Source: Pedobacter sp.
GTDB lineage: Bacteria > Bacteroidota > Bacteroidia > Sphingobacteriales > Sphingobacteriaceae
NCBI GenBank assembly: GCA_028287885.1
Contig: JAQBOT010000083.1
Coordinates: 1 to 14,519, forward strand
Length of the DNA: 14,519 nucleotides
Direction of reading: 5' to 3'
Shown: positions 1 through 7,102 of the stretch, piece by piece
Position numbering within the stretch: the first letter of the stretch is position 1
Layout: the number at the start of each line of letters is the position of its first letter
The notes under the pieces: model-generated
Seen by the model: only the letters and a program-made list of their open reading frames with translations
Told to the model about the DNA's origin: nothing
The model's database searches: none
Translations under genes and position numbers: made by a program

Positions 1-1
1 T

Positions 2-763
2 AAGCTGCATACGATCTGTGAAAGTGGCAATTGTCCGAATATGGGCGAATGCTGGGGAGCCGGAACGGCAACATTCATGATTCTTGGTAACATCTGTACC
101 AGATCTTGTTCCTTCTGTGCTGTAGCAACAGGCCGACCTCTTGCCGTAGATTTCGGAGAACCCAACCGGGTTGCTGAATCAGTGAAACTTATGCAGGTTA
201 AACATTGCGTAATTACTTCGGTAGATCGCGACGATCTGAAAGACGGCGGTTCAATTATTTGGGCAGAAACGCTTCAAGCCATCCGCCGTGAGAGTCCTCA
301 AACAACACTCGAGACGCTTATTCCCGACTTCAGGGGAGTCTGGGATAACCTTTACCGTGTATTGGAAGAACGCCCGGAAGTGATGTCGCACAATGTGGAA
401 ACGGTTAGACGCCTGACCAAGCAAGTACGAATCCAAGCTAAATACGACCGCAGTTTGGAGTGTCTAAAGAGAGTCTCAGATTTCGGATTACGCACAAAGA
501 CAGGTATCATGCTTGGGCTTGGCGAAACCGAAGATGATGTATGTGAAGCAATGGACGACCTGGTTGCCAACGGTGTTCATATATTGACTTTAGGCCAATA
601 CCTGCAGCCAACCCGAAGCCACCATCCGGTAGTAGACTGGATTCACCCAGACCAGTTTGCAAAATACAAGGAGATTGGATTGCAAAAAGGACTGCGGTAT
701 GTGGAAAGCGGCCCTCTTGTACGCTCTTCGTACCACGCCGAAAAACATTTGTTGGATCTTTAA
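2..763 (+). CDS. lipA: Lipoyl synthase, 5'-truncated by the window edge
   Basis: LipA is a radical-SAM enzyme that inserts two sulfurs into protein-bound octanoyl groups to make the lipoyl cofactor of pyruvate and 2-oxoglutarate dehydrogenases and the glycine cleavage system. The reading frame is open from base 2, so the real start lies upstream; 253 residues are visible, and about 35-45 are missing against the usual 280-300. Both LipA iron-sulfur signatures are present. The auxiliary cluster CX4CX5C is in the first 20 visible residues ([12 protein letters not shown]), and the radical-SAM CX3CX2C is CTRSCSFC soon after. The C-terminal RSSY motif, whose serine ligates the auxiliary cluster, is also there. 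An ATG at 41 is internal, because starting there would discard the first two auxiliary-cluster cysteines. The stop is TAA at 761. A 60-bp gap leads to the sigma factor gene on the same strand, with no clear terminator between. Confidence 0.97.
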   Translation, partial: KLHTICESGNCPNMGECWGAGTATFMILGNICTRSCSFCAVATGRPLAVDFGEPNRVAESVKLMQVKHCVITSVDRDDLKDGGSIIWAETLQAIRRESPQTTLETLIPDFRGVWDNLYRVLEERPEVMSHNVETVRRLTKQVRIQAKYDRSLECLKRVSDFGLRTKTGIMLGLGETEDDVCEAMDDLVANGVHILTLGQYLQPTRSHHPVVDWIHPDQFAKYKEIGLQKGLRYVESGPLVRSSYHAEKHLLDL

Positions 764-823
764 GCAGAGTATTCCTTGTTGTTGCGCTTTTTATAAGCAC
801 CTCCAAACAAAAGGGATGCATTC

Positions 824-1405
824 GTGTTGTTTCATAGCAATATTAAAATCGCTTTGGCAACTACTAAAAGGATAACCCTCACAGAAGAAGACTTGATAAA
901 AGCCCTGAAAAACCAGGAGACTATCGCAATCCAAGCATTGTACGATATGTATTCTGGCGCGCTGTTTGGCGTTATATCCCGAATTATTCAGCACACTGAA
1001 GTCGCTGAAGATACGCTGCAAGAAACATTTATTAAAATCTGGAATTCTGCTGAACATTACGACAGCAGCAAAGGAAGACTGTTTACGTGGATGATTAATG
1101 TTGCCCGTAACTTATCTATTGACAAACTAAGATCAAAAGATTTTAGAAATGCGAACAAAAACCAAGACATTGAAAATAACGTAGATTTCATCGACGCAGA
1201 GAAAAAGATCTCATTCAATTCTGACGTTGTTGGATTGCGCGACATGGTCAATGCACTAAAACCTGAATTTTTTGATGTTCTGGATTTGGTATACTTCAAG
1301 GGCTATACGCACGTTGAGGCTGCCGAGTCATTGGATATACCGTTGGGCACCGTTAAGACAAGAATTCGAATGGCAGTTATGGAATTAAGAAAGCAATTTA
1401 ATTAG
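824..1405 (+). CDS. ECF-type RNA polymerase sigma factor (sigma-70 family)
   Basis: The product is a group IV (extracytoplasmic function) sigma factor of about 193 residues, the usual size. Region 2 spans about residues 38-107: the DTLQETFIKIWNSAEHYD stretch, then the GRLFTWM and ARNLSIDKLRSK helices that bind core polymerase and the -10 DNA. Region 4 spans about 140-192; its helix-turn-helix reads YTHVEAAESLDIPLGTVKTR. A short acidic, asparagine-rich linker (about 110-135) joins them. The GTG start has AGGG 8 nt upstream. The first 11 residues are not typical of the family, so the true start could be slightly downstream (an in-frame TTG at 854). The stop TAG shares its G with the GTG of the next gene, so the two are translationally coupled. 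The downstream anti-sigma gene implies release by a cell-envelope signal. I cannot tell the regulon or signal. Confidence 0.93.
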   Translation: MLFHSNIKIALATTKRITLTEEDLIKALKNQETIAIQALYDMYSGALFGVISRIIQHTEVAEDTLQETFIKIWNSAEHYDSSKGRLFTWMINVARNLSIDKLRSKDFRNANKNQDIENNVDFIDAEKKISFNSDVVGLRDMVNALKPEFFDVLDLVYFKGYTHVEAAESLDIPLGTVKTRIRMAVMELRKQFN

Positions 1406-2241
1406 TGGAACAACCAAAAGCTTATATCGAATCGGGCATCCTTGAACTTTATGTTCTTGGCCAATTAAAAGGCCAGGAGATAAATGAAGTTGAAGCTATG
1501 GCATTTAAATATCCGGAGGTATTACAAGAAATCCGGGCAATTGAGATCGCCTTGGAGCGATATGCATTATCAGAAGCAATACAACCACGTGCTGGCTTGG
1601 ACAATGAGATTATAAGCGTACTCGATACGCCAGCACAACACTCAGATACATCAGGCCAAGATCTACCTACAATACAGCGGACAGCAAATGCGAAGATCAG
1701 GAACCTTGTTTATGCACTTGCAGCTTGCATTGCGCTGTTGCTTGTGGCAACAATTGCCCTGATTTCTGCCAATAGCCGCTTAACTGAAGCAAAACAGCAG
1801 ATATCGGCACTGAATTTACAAAACAGGAAATTTGTTGCGACTGTTGGCTTCATGAAACAGACCAACTCAGATCTGGAAAAGATAGCCGCCATGGTTGATG
1901 ACCCCAACTGGGCCATTGTTAAACTTGCGGGCACAAAGGCTCAGCCTTCATCGAAAATGATGGTCTATTGGAATAAGAAAAACAAGAATGTAATTCTCGA
2001 TAAGTCAAAAATGGTTCTTCCGGTAAATGACACGGGACATCAATACCAGCTTTGGGCTTTGGTAAACGGTAAACCAGTGGACCTTGGAGTTTTTGACATG
2101 AAATCAGATTCGACATCGATTCTCTTGCAAATGAAGGAAATTCGTTTAGCACAAGCATTTGCCGTAACACTGGAGAAACGTGGAGGCAGTCCGAGCCCTA
2201 CCATGGATCAAATGGTTGTTATGGGTGGCGTTACGATTTAA
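1405..2241 (+). CDS. Membrane anti-sigma factor, RskA-like
   Basis: This 278-residue single-pass membrane protein very probably sequesters the sigma factor encoded just before it. The N-terminal cytoplasmic part (about 1-98) has the anti-sigma pattern ILELYVLGQLKGQEINEVE followed by FKYPEV. It has no cysteine or HX3CX2C motif, so it is not a zinc-binding (ZAS) anti-sigma factor. One transmembrane helix follows at about 101-122. A heptad-like segment at 125-165 may be a short coiled coil. The C-terminal extracytoplasmic domain (about 166-278) resembles the RskA C-terminal family, with YQLWALVNGKPVDLGVFD and the near-terminal GGSPSP. The start codon is GTG overlapping the sigma stop by one base. 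The last 11 bp overlap the convergent nnrD gene. In the RskA family the sigma factor is released by regulated proteolysis; that is inferred here, not seen. Confidence 0.9.
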   Translation: MEQPKAYIESGILELYVLGQLKGQEINEVEAMAFKYPEVLQEIRAIEIALERYALSEAIQPRAGLDNEIISVLDTPAQHSDTSGQDLPTIQRTANAKIRNLVYALAACIALLLVATIALISANSRLTEAKQQISALNLQNRKFVATVGFMKQTNSDLEKIAAMVDDPNWAIVKLAGTKAQPSSKMMVYWNKKNKNVILDKSKMVLPVNDTGHQYQLWALVNGKPVDLGVFDMKSDSTSILLQMKEIRLAQAFAVTLEKRGGSPSPTMDQMVVMGGVTI

Positions 2242-3148
2242 CGATTTCTTTGAACACAAAAGGCAGATGTTTTGTGACCTGTGATGCAGTAACAACAAAG
2301 CGCTCCTTGGCAAGCTGATCTCCGGATTTTCCATGAACGTAGCTACCCAGTATGGCTGCATCTTTTGGTTGGTAGCCCTCTGCCAAACAAGCGGCTACTA
2401 TCCCCGTGAGAACATCGCCCATACCACCCTGCGCCATCGCTGGGTTTCCGGTGGGATTGATATAAACATTAGATTCCGCATCAACGATAAACGTATATTG
2501 GTTTTTTAAGAGGATCACGATTTTGTATTGCCTGGCTTTTTCTCTAGCGGTTTGGATGCGGTGGAACCAGGTTGTGTGTTCTCCAAACAAATGATCAAAC
2601 TCTTTAACATGCGGAGTAAGGATACTTCCTGCAGGCAAAAGGTTAAAGAGTTCCGGTTCTTTGGCGAGGATGTTTAATGCATCTGCATCAAGCACCAGGG
2701 AGCGGTGCAGCCTTAATACCTTTTCAAGCAGTTCAAGAGCCTCAGTCGAAGTACTGAGTCCGGGTCCAATGGCAACTGCGCTATACTTGTCTAGCTTAAC
2801 CATTGATTGTAACTCTGAACGGTTCAGATACATAACCTCGGGAATGGCCGTATTCAGAGCAGTTAAGCCAGTAGCTGGTATTGCTGCAGTCGTTAGTCCT
2901 GCTCCAGCATATAGAGAGGCTGTAGCGCACAGTATTGCCGCACCCATGGTTTGCTCCTGCCCTGCCACAACAAGTACATGGCCGTAGCTGCCTTTGTGGG
3001 TAAATGATTTCCGGGGTCTTAAAATCTTCTTTATATCCTCTGCATCGATCAGACGGTAAACGGAGTTGCTGGTCAGTCCCATGCCGACGGATAAGGAACC
3101 TGGCGCAGAAGCATCCGGCAGGTACGTATTTAAAACCCTCTGATTCAT
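2231..3148 (-). CDS. nnrD: ADP-dependent (S)-NAD(P)H-hydrate dehydratase (stand-alone C-terminal domain)
   Basis: NnrD repairs hydrated NADH and NADPH by an ADP- or ATP-dependent dehydration in the cytoplasm. The YjeF C-terminal (ribokinase-like) domain fills residues about 50-300: HKGSYGHVLVVAG (51-63), AGAGLTT, AIGPGL (126-131), LDADALN (153-159), LTPHVKEF (177-184) and NPTGNPAMAQGGMGDVLTG (231-249), which holds the phosphate-binding loop and catalytic Asp of the GGMGD motif. Many bacteria encode this domain fused behind an NnrE epimerase in a protein of about 500 residues; this one is 305 residues and has no epimerase domain. Residues 31-46 (YRLIDAEDIKKILRPR) look like the usual linker just before the dehydratase. 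The ATG abuts the uvrA stop exactly (TAAATG) and has GGAGG 5 nt upstream, so this start is well supported and translation is probably coupled to uvrA. The 3' end overlaps the anti-sigma gene on the other strand. Confidence 0.93.
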   Translation of the reverse strand: MNQRVLNTYLPDASAPGSLSVGMGLTSNSVYRLIDAEDIKKILRPRKSFTHKGSYGHVLVVAGQEQTMGAAILCATASLYAGAGLTTAAIPATGLTALNTAIPEVMYLNRSELQSMVKLDKYSAVAIGPGLSTSTEALELLEKVLRLHRSLVLDADALNILAKEPELFNLLPAGSILTPHVKEFDHLFGEHTTWFHRIQTAREKARQYKIVILLKNQYTFIVDAESNVYINPTGNPAMAQGGMGDVLTGIVAACLAEGYQPKDAAILGSYVHGKSGDQLAKERFVVTASQVTKHLPFVFKEIVKS

Positions 3149-5992
3149 TTAAACCTCCATTTCTTTTTTTAAGAATTTACCTGTTAAACTAATTGGGTTC
3201 TGGATAAGACCTTCGGGAGTTCCCTCAAAGAGGATTTTACCACCTCCGGCACCACCTTCTTCTCCAAGGTCAATTACCCAGTCAGCCACTTTCACTACAT
3301 CCAGGTTATGTTCAATCACCAAAACTGTATTTCCTTTTTCAACAAGCTCATTAAGCACGCCAAGTAACACGTTGATATCTTCAAAATGCAGACCTGTAGT
3401 CGGCTCATCCAAGATATAAAAAGTGCTGCCGGTATCTTTCTTCGAAAGCTCCGTAGCAAGCTTAACGCGCTGCGCCTCCCCACCCGATAAGGTGGTTGAT
3501 GACTGTCCGAGGGTGATGTAACCTAACCCTACATCTTTTAATGTCTTGATCTTACGATATATTGCCGGCATGTTTTCAAAGAATGCACAGGCATCTTCAA
3601 TACTCATGTCCAATACATCACTGATGGATTTACTGCGGTAGCGGACCTCTAAGGTCTCCCTGTTGTATCGTCGGCCACCGCATTCCTCGCAAGGAACCTG
3701 TACATCGGGCAAGAAGTTCATTTCGATAACCTTCATTCCGGCACCCTGACAAGTTTCACAGCGTCCTCCTTTGACATTGAAAGAGAACCGCCCTGGTTTA
3801 TATCCCCTGATCTTAGCTTCAGGCAATTGTACAAACAAGTTCCGGATGTCTGAAAATACGCCGGTATAGGTCGAGGGGTTGGAACGAGGCGTTCTACCAA
3901 TCGGCGCCTGGTCAATCTCAATAACTTTGTCGATTTCCTTTAAACCATTGATCTTTTCATAAGGCAGCGGATGCTTCTTTGCCCGGAAGAAATGGTGGTT
4001 TAATATTGGATATAAGGTTTCCGTGATTAGGCTGGACTTACCGCTACCGGAAACGCCGGTCACCGCAATAAACTTTCCAAGGGGAAAGTCTACAGACACG
4101 TCTTTTAGGTTGTGCCCGCTTGCTTTAATTATCGATAGTTTATGTCCGTTCCCTTTTCTTCTTGTTTTTGGAATTTCAATAGACTTCTTGCCGTTTAAGT
4201 AAGCGGCAGTTAAAGTATTTGATTTCAGGATCTGTGCTGGTGTTCCTTCCGCTACCACCTGCCCACCGCGTACACCCGCAGCAGGACCAATATCAATAAC
4301 ATGATCTGCTTCCAGAATCATTTCTTTATCGTGTTCAACCACAAGCACAGTATTTCCAAGATCACGAAGATTTTTCAATGCACCAATCAGGCGTTCGTTA
4401 TCCCGCTGGTGTAAACCGATACTTGGCTCATCAAGGATGTACATCACATTCATAAGCTGTGAACCGATCTGCGTAGCCAAACGGATACGTTGTGCCTCTC
4501 CACCTGAAAGTGTTCTTGCAGTCCTGTCTAAAGTCAGGTAATTCAATCCTACATCAGTAAGGAAGCCAAGTCTGGCGCGGATTTCTTTCAGGATCTCCTT
4601 GGCTATGGTATTTTGTCTTTCATTTAACCTTGTCTCCAGGTTTTCGTTCCATTGTCTAAGGCTGTTGATGTCCATTTCGGCAAGCTCAAAGATGTTCTTG
4701 CCGTCGATCTTGAAATGTAGGCTTTCTTTTTTCAGTCTCGCGCCATTACAAACCGGGCAGGTTTTCAACTTCCGGAATGCTTCCATATCATCAGAACTGC
4801 CGGCAGACTTCTTTTCCTGTTGTTCTTCCAACAGCTTTATTATTCCGTCAAAGGTGATCTGGTAGTTTTGTACATTCCATTTATTGTACTCCACAGCAAC
4901 TGAAAGGAGCTCTGGGGTACCATTTAGGATAAGCGAAATGGTCTCATCACTTAGCTTTTCTATAGGCGTGGATAGAGAAAAGTTATATTTCTTTGCAAGT
5001 GCCTTTAAAACCTGGAACATCCAAATGTCCCTGTATTCTCCAAGTGGTGCGAGTCCCCCATTGATGATGCTTAGCTTTGGGTTCGGCATAACAGACTCCT
5101 TGTCGACAATGAATATATAGCCAAGTCCATCGCAACGCTCACAGGCACCATATGGCGAATTGAAAGAGAAGCTATTCGGTTGTGGTTCATCGTACGAAAT
5201 CCCAGTTGTCGGGCACATCAGGAACCTACTGAAATGAGAAACATTGTTATCCTTATCGCTAATCTTGATAACGCCTTTACCCATCCGCATGGCTGTTTTC
5301 AAAGAATCCTGCAACCGCTTTTGATCTTTGCGGTCAATGACCAAACGATCAATTACCACTTCTATATCGTGAATCTTATAGCGGTCTACCTGCATCTTAG
5401 AGGTGATGTCTTTGATTTCGCCATCAACCCTGACCTTAACATAGCCTTGTTTGCGGACCTGTTCAAAAAGCTCACGGTAATGCCCCTTTCTTCCTTTTAC
5501 CACCGGGGCAAGGATGTTTACGGGTATGTCTTCATATTTCTTAAAGATTGTGTTCAGGATTTGATCTTCGCTCATCCGCTCCATCTTTTCTCCGGTATTG
5601 TAGGAGAAAGCGTCTGCGGTACGGGCATAAAGTAAACGCATAAAATCGTAGATCTCTGTAATGGTACCTACAGTTGATCTGGGATTCTTGCTTGTGGTTT
5701 TTTGTTCAATTGCGATCACCGGGCTCAGTCCTGACACTTTGTCTACATCAGGTCTTTCCATCCCACCCATAAATTGCCTGGAATAGGCAGTGAAGGTTTC
5801 CATGTATCTGCGCTGCCCTTCGGCATAAATAGTATCGAATGCCAAAGAAGATTTCCCGCTACCACTTAATCCGGTGATAACCACGAGTTTATTCCTCGGA
5901 AATGAAATGTCAATATTTTTTAGATTGTGTACCCGGGCACCATAGACTTCAACATCTTTTTGTTCCCCAAGATCAACGTTATTGTTACTCAT
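3149..5992 (-). CDS. uvrA: UvrABC excinuclease subunit A (DNA damage recognition ATPase)
   Basis: UvrA dimers scan DNA for bulky lesions and load UvrB in nucleotide excision repair. The protein is about 947 residues, full length for the family. Two ABC ATPase modules are intact. Walker A motifs are [10 protein letters not shown] (near 41-50) and [10 protein letters not shown] (near 646). Signatures are [12 protein letters not shown] (near 495) and [12 protein letters not shown] (near 836). Walker B motifs are [11 protein letters not shown] and [11 protein letters not shown]. The C-terminal zinc module is complete as CX2CX19CX2C (CETC...CEEC, near 746-772). An internal CPVC pair sits near 412. 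The first zinc module reads CPTT...CERC, so one of four cysteines is a threonine. A TTG at 6002-6004 is in frame, but I chose the ATG at 5990-5992, four codons in, as the more likely start. nnrD follows with no gap. An upstream terminator separates uvrA from the transglycosylase gene, so uvrA probably has its own promoter between about 5993 and 6047, which I could not locate. Confidence 0.97.
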   Translation of the reverse strand: MSNNNVDLGEQKDVEVYGARVHNLKNIDISFPRNKLVVITGLSGSGKSSLAFDTIYAEGQRRYMETFTAYSRQFMGGMERPDVDKVSGLSPVIAIEQKTTSKNPRSTVGTITEIYDFMRLLYARTADAFSYNTGEKMERMSEDQILNTIFKKYEDIPVNILAPVVKGRKGHYRELFEQVRKQGYVKVRVDGEIKDITSKMQVDRYKIHDIEVVIDRLVIDRKDQKRLQDSLKTAMRMGKGVIKISDKDNNVSHFSRFLMCPTTGISYDEPQPNSFSFNSPYGACERCDGLGYIFIVDKESVMPNPKLSIINGGLAPLGEYRDIWMFQVLKALAKKYNFSLSTPIEKLSDETISLILNGTPELLSVAVEYNKWNVQNYQITFDGIIKLLEEQQEKKSAGSSDDMEAFRKLKTCPVCNGARLKKESLHFKIDGKNIFELAEMDINSLRQWNENLETRLNERQNTIAKEILKEIRARLGFLTDVGLNYLTLDRTARTLSGGEAQRIRLATQIGSQLMNVMYILDEPSIGLHQRDNERLIGALKNLRDLGNTVLVVEHDKEMILEADHVIDIGPAAGVRGGQVVAEGTPAQILKSNTLTAAYLNGKKSIEIPKTRRKGNGHKLSIIKASGHNLKDVSVDFPLGKFIAVTGVSGSGKSSLITETLYPILNHHFFRAKKHPLPYEKINGLKEIDKVIEIDQAPIGRTPRSNPSTYTGVFSDIRNLFVQLPEAKIRGYKPGRFSFNVKGGRCETCQGAGMKVIEMNFLPDVQVPCEECGGRRYNRETLEVRYRSKSISDVLDMSIEDACAFFENMPAIYRKIKTLKDVGLGYITLGQSSTTLSGGEAQRVKLATELSKKDTGSTFYILDEPTTGLHFEDINVLLGVLNELVEKGNTVLVIEHNLDVVKVADWVIDLGEEGGAGGGKILFEGTPEGLIQNPISLTGKFLKKEMEV
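3154..3158 (-). promoter_or_regulatory. Shine-Dalgarno site for nnrD inside the uvrA 3' end
   Basis: On the minus strand GGAGG lies within the last sense codons of uvrA, 5 nt before the nnrD ATG. Most starts in this window lack such a site, so it fixes the nnrD start and argues that the missing epimerase domain is not an error of start choice. Confidence 0.7.
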
Positions 5993-6047
5993 AGATATGT
6001 ACAACGCTTGAGCGCGCTTTTAGTTGGTTTAGCAAATTTTCAGCCAT

Positions 6048-6074
6048 AAAAAAAGCCGGAATGATTCCGGCTTT
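6048..6074 (-). terminator. Intrinsic terminator of the transglycosylase gene
   Basis: Read on the minus strand, a perfect 10-bp stem (AAAGCCGGAA / TTCCGGCTTT) with a 3-nt loop runs into an uninterrupted T-run at 6054-6048. It begins about 20 nt after the transglycosylase stop and ends about 55 nt before the uvrA ATG. This is a textbook rho-independent terminator and the only clear one in the window. Confidence 0.9.
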
Positions 6075-6094
6075 GACGTTGCAGTTATTAGCTG

Positions 6095-6886
6095 CTATTC
6101 TTTTCCGTTGTAAGCGAGCAACTCTTTAGAAGGTGCATAGCCATAACGCTGAGGATGCTCGACAATCTGTTTCATTGAAATCAACTTATAAACATATTTA
6201 CCGGTTTCCTGATTAAGTTTCATTTTAAAATAATTATCCTGATTTTGGCGGTTGATCTGGCGTTTCATGTGGTTATCACCAACATTGAAAGCAGCGGCCA
6301 CCAAAGTCCAGCTTTCAAATATGCCGTAGAGTTCCTTCAAATACTTGCAGGCGGCAACGGTAGATTTGTGTAAGTTCTTACGTTCATCTACACTGGCATT
6401 AACTCTTAGGCCATAAGTACGAGCGGTACCCGGCATAAATTGCCAAAAACCAGCTGCACCTTTTGGAGAAACACCGCTTTTTAAGCCGGATTCTACCAGG
6501 GGCATATATTTGAAATCATTGGGGATGCCATATTTGGCAAGTATTGGTTCAATTACTGGAAACCATTCAGCTGCTTTTCTTTGCAAGCGGTTGGTTTGTG
6601 TTGTATTGTAATTGTAGGTCTTGAGGACCTTTTTCATTTTACGCTCGACTTTGGAATCACCCAGTGGAAGGGTTTCCTTTGCGAAGTTTAAGCGAGCCAT
6701 AAAAGATGCTGGCTCTTTCTCGTTTATTACATTACTGTTTCCAGAGGTAATTGAGACTTTCGGTACTGTTTTCTTGTCTATCTTAAGTAGACTTTTTGCT
6801 GCTTGGGGCAAGTTGTAAGCAAACACTTTTGCCATAACCAATAACGTTAAAATTATCGTACATGTTACTACGTGTTTCTTTATCAT
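6095..6886 (-). CDS. Exported lytic transglycosylase (SLT/MltD-like domain)
   Basis: The protein should cleave the MurNAc-GlcNAc bond of peptidoglycan in the periplasm, forming 1,6-anhydro-muropeptides. It is 263 residues. An N-terminal signal peptide (about 1-23, ending MAKVFA) is followed by a variable spacer to about 100. The lysozyme-like SLT domain occupies about 105-250: YMPLVESGL with the probable catalytic Glu132, then SPKGAAGFWQFMPGTAR (140-156), KYLKELY and AAAFNVG (197-203; the family more often has AYN), and KYVYKLISMKQI. There is no LysM or other wall-binding module, unlike full-size MltD, so I give no gene symbol. The ATG has AGGAGG 3 nt upstream and a good promoter before it, while a strong terminator lies just after the stop. 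It is therefore probably a single-gene transcript. It diverges from the pseudouridine synthase gene. Confidence 0.92.
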   Translation of the reverse strand: MIKKHVVTCTIILTLLVMAKVFAYNLPQAAKSLLKIDKKTVPKVSITSGNSNVINEKEPASFMARLNFAKETLPLGDSKVERKMKKVLKTYNYNTTQTNRLQRKAAEWFPVIEPILAKYGIPNDFKYMPLVESGLKSGVSPKGAAGFWQFMPGTARTYGLRVNASVDERKNLHKSTVAACKYLKELYGIFESWTLVAAAFNVGDNHMKRQINRQNQDNYFKMKLNQETGKYVYKLISMKQIVEHPQRYGYAPSKELLAYNGKE

Positions 6887-6889
6887 TTT

Positions 6890-6895
6890 CCTCCT
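6890..6895 (-). promoter_or_regulatory. Strong Shine-Dalgarno site of the transglycosylase gene
   Basis: AGGAGG on the minus strand, only 3 nt from the ATG, which is closer than optimal. It supports the start at 6886. Confidence 0.6.
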
Positions 6896-6923
6896 TTTTT
6901 TGGTGAATAATATAGAATTTCTA

Positions 6924-6954
6924 CAAACCTACGATATATTTATCTAATTATCAA
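6924..6954 (-). promoter_or_regulatory. Bacteroidota-type promoter of the transglycosylase gene
   Basis: On the minus strand the -33 element TTG (6952-6954) is followed by a 20-nt spacer and TAGGTTTG (6924-6931), matching the Bacteroidota -7 consensus TAnnTTTG. Predicted transcription begins near 6919, giving a leader of about 33 nt that contains the Shine-Dalgarno site. The assignment rests on pattern match only. Confidence 0.55.
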
Positions 6955-7062
6955 GCAATTACCTAAATCAATACGATAATCAGCGTTTAAACATATGTAA
7001 GCAATGTTTTTTATTTACTTCAATATACGTAATAATCGAAGCACAGATTGCACGTTTTTTGC

Positions 7063-7070
7063 TAAATTTG
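7063..7070 (+). promoter_or_regulatory. Probable -7 element for the pseudouridine synthase operon
   Basis: TAAATTTG matches TAnnTTTG and lies 32 nt before the ATG at 7103. I see no TTG/TTTG at the expected distance upstream, so only half of the promoter is supported. The surrounding 6887-7102 intergenic region is very AT-rich and contains no gene I can recognise. Confidence 0.4.
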
Positions 7071-7072
7071 TA

Positions 7073-7088
7073 TGCGCATAATTGCGCA
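7073..7088 (+). repeat. Inverted repeat TGCGCA-TAAT-TGCGCA at the transcript start
   Basis: Two copies of the self-complementary hexamer TGCGCA flank a 4-nt TAAT. The element begins 2 nt after the -7 element and so covers the expected transcription start. It could form a 6-bp hairpin at the 5' end of the mRNA or act as an operator. The function is unknown. Confidence 0.45.
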
Positions 7089-7102
7089 CTTAATAGGTTA
7101 AC

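Noticed and set aside
507..821. 104-codon minus-strand open frame over the lipA 3' end
   Set aside because: Antisense to a well conserved LipA sequence; the product is low in recognisable pattern.
764..823. Possible terminator or promoter between lipA and the sigma factor gene
   Set aside because: Only a 4-bp GCTT/AAGC stem and no TAnnTTTG match; nothing stands out from background.
5180..5635. 151-codon open frame on the + strand inside uvrA
   Set aside because: It lies entirely within the conserved UvrA coding sequence on the other strand and shows no domain or start signals.
6002..6004. TTG start for uvrA four codons upstream of the ATG
   Set aside because: The ATG at 5990-5992 gives a normal-length UvrA, and the extra residues YIS have no family support.
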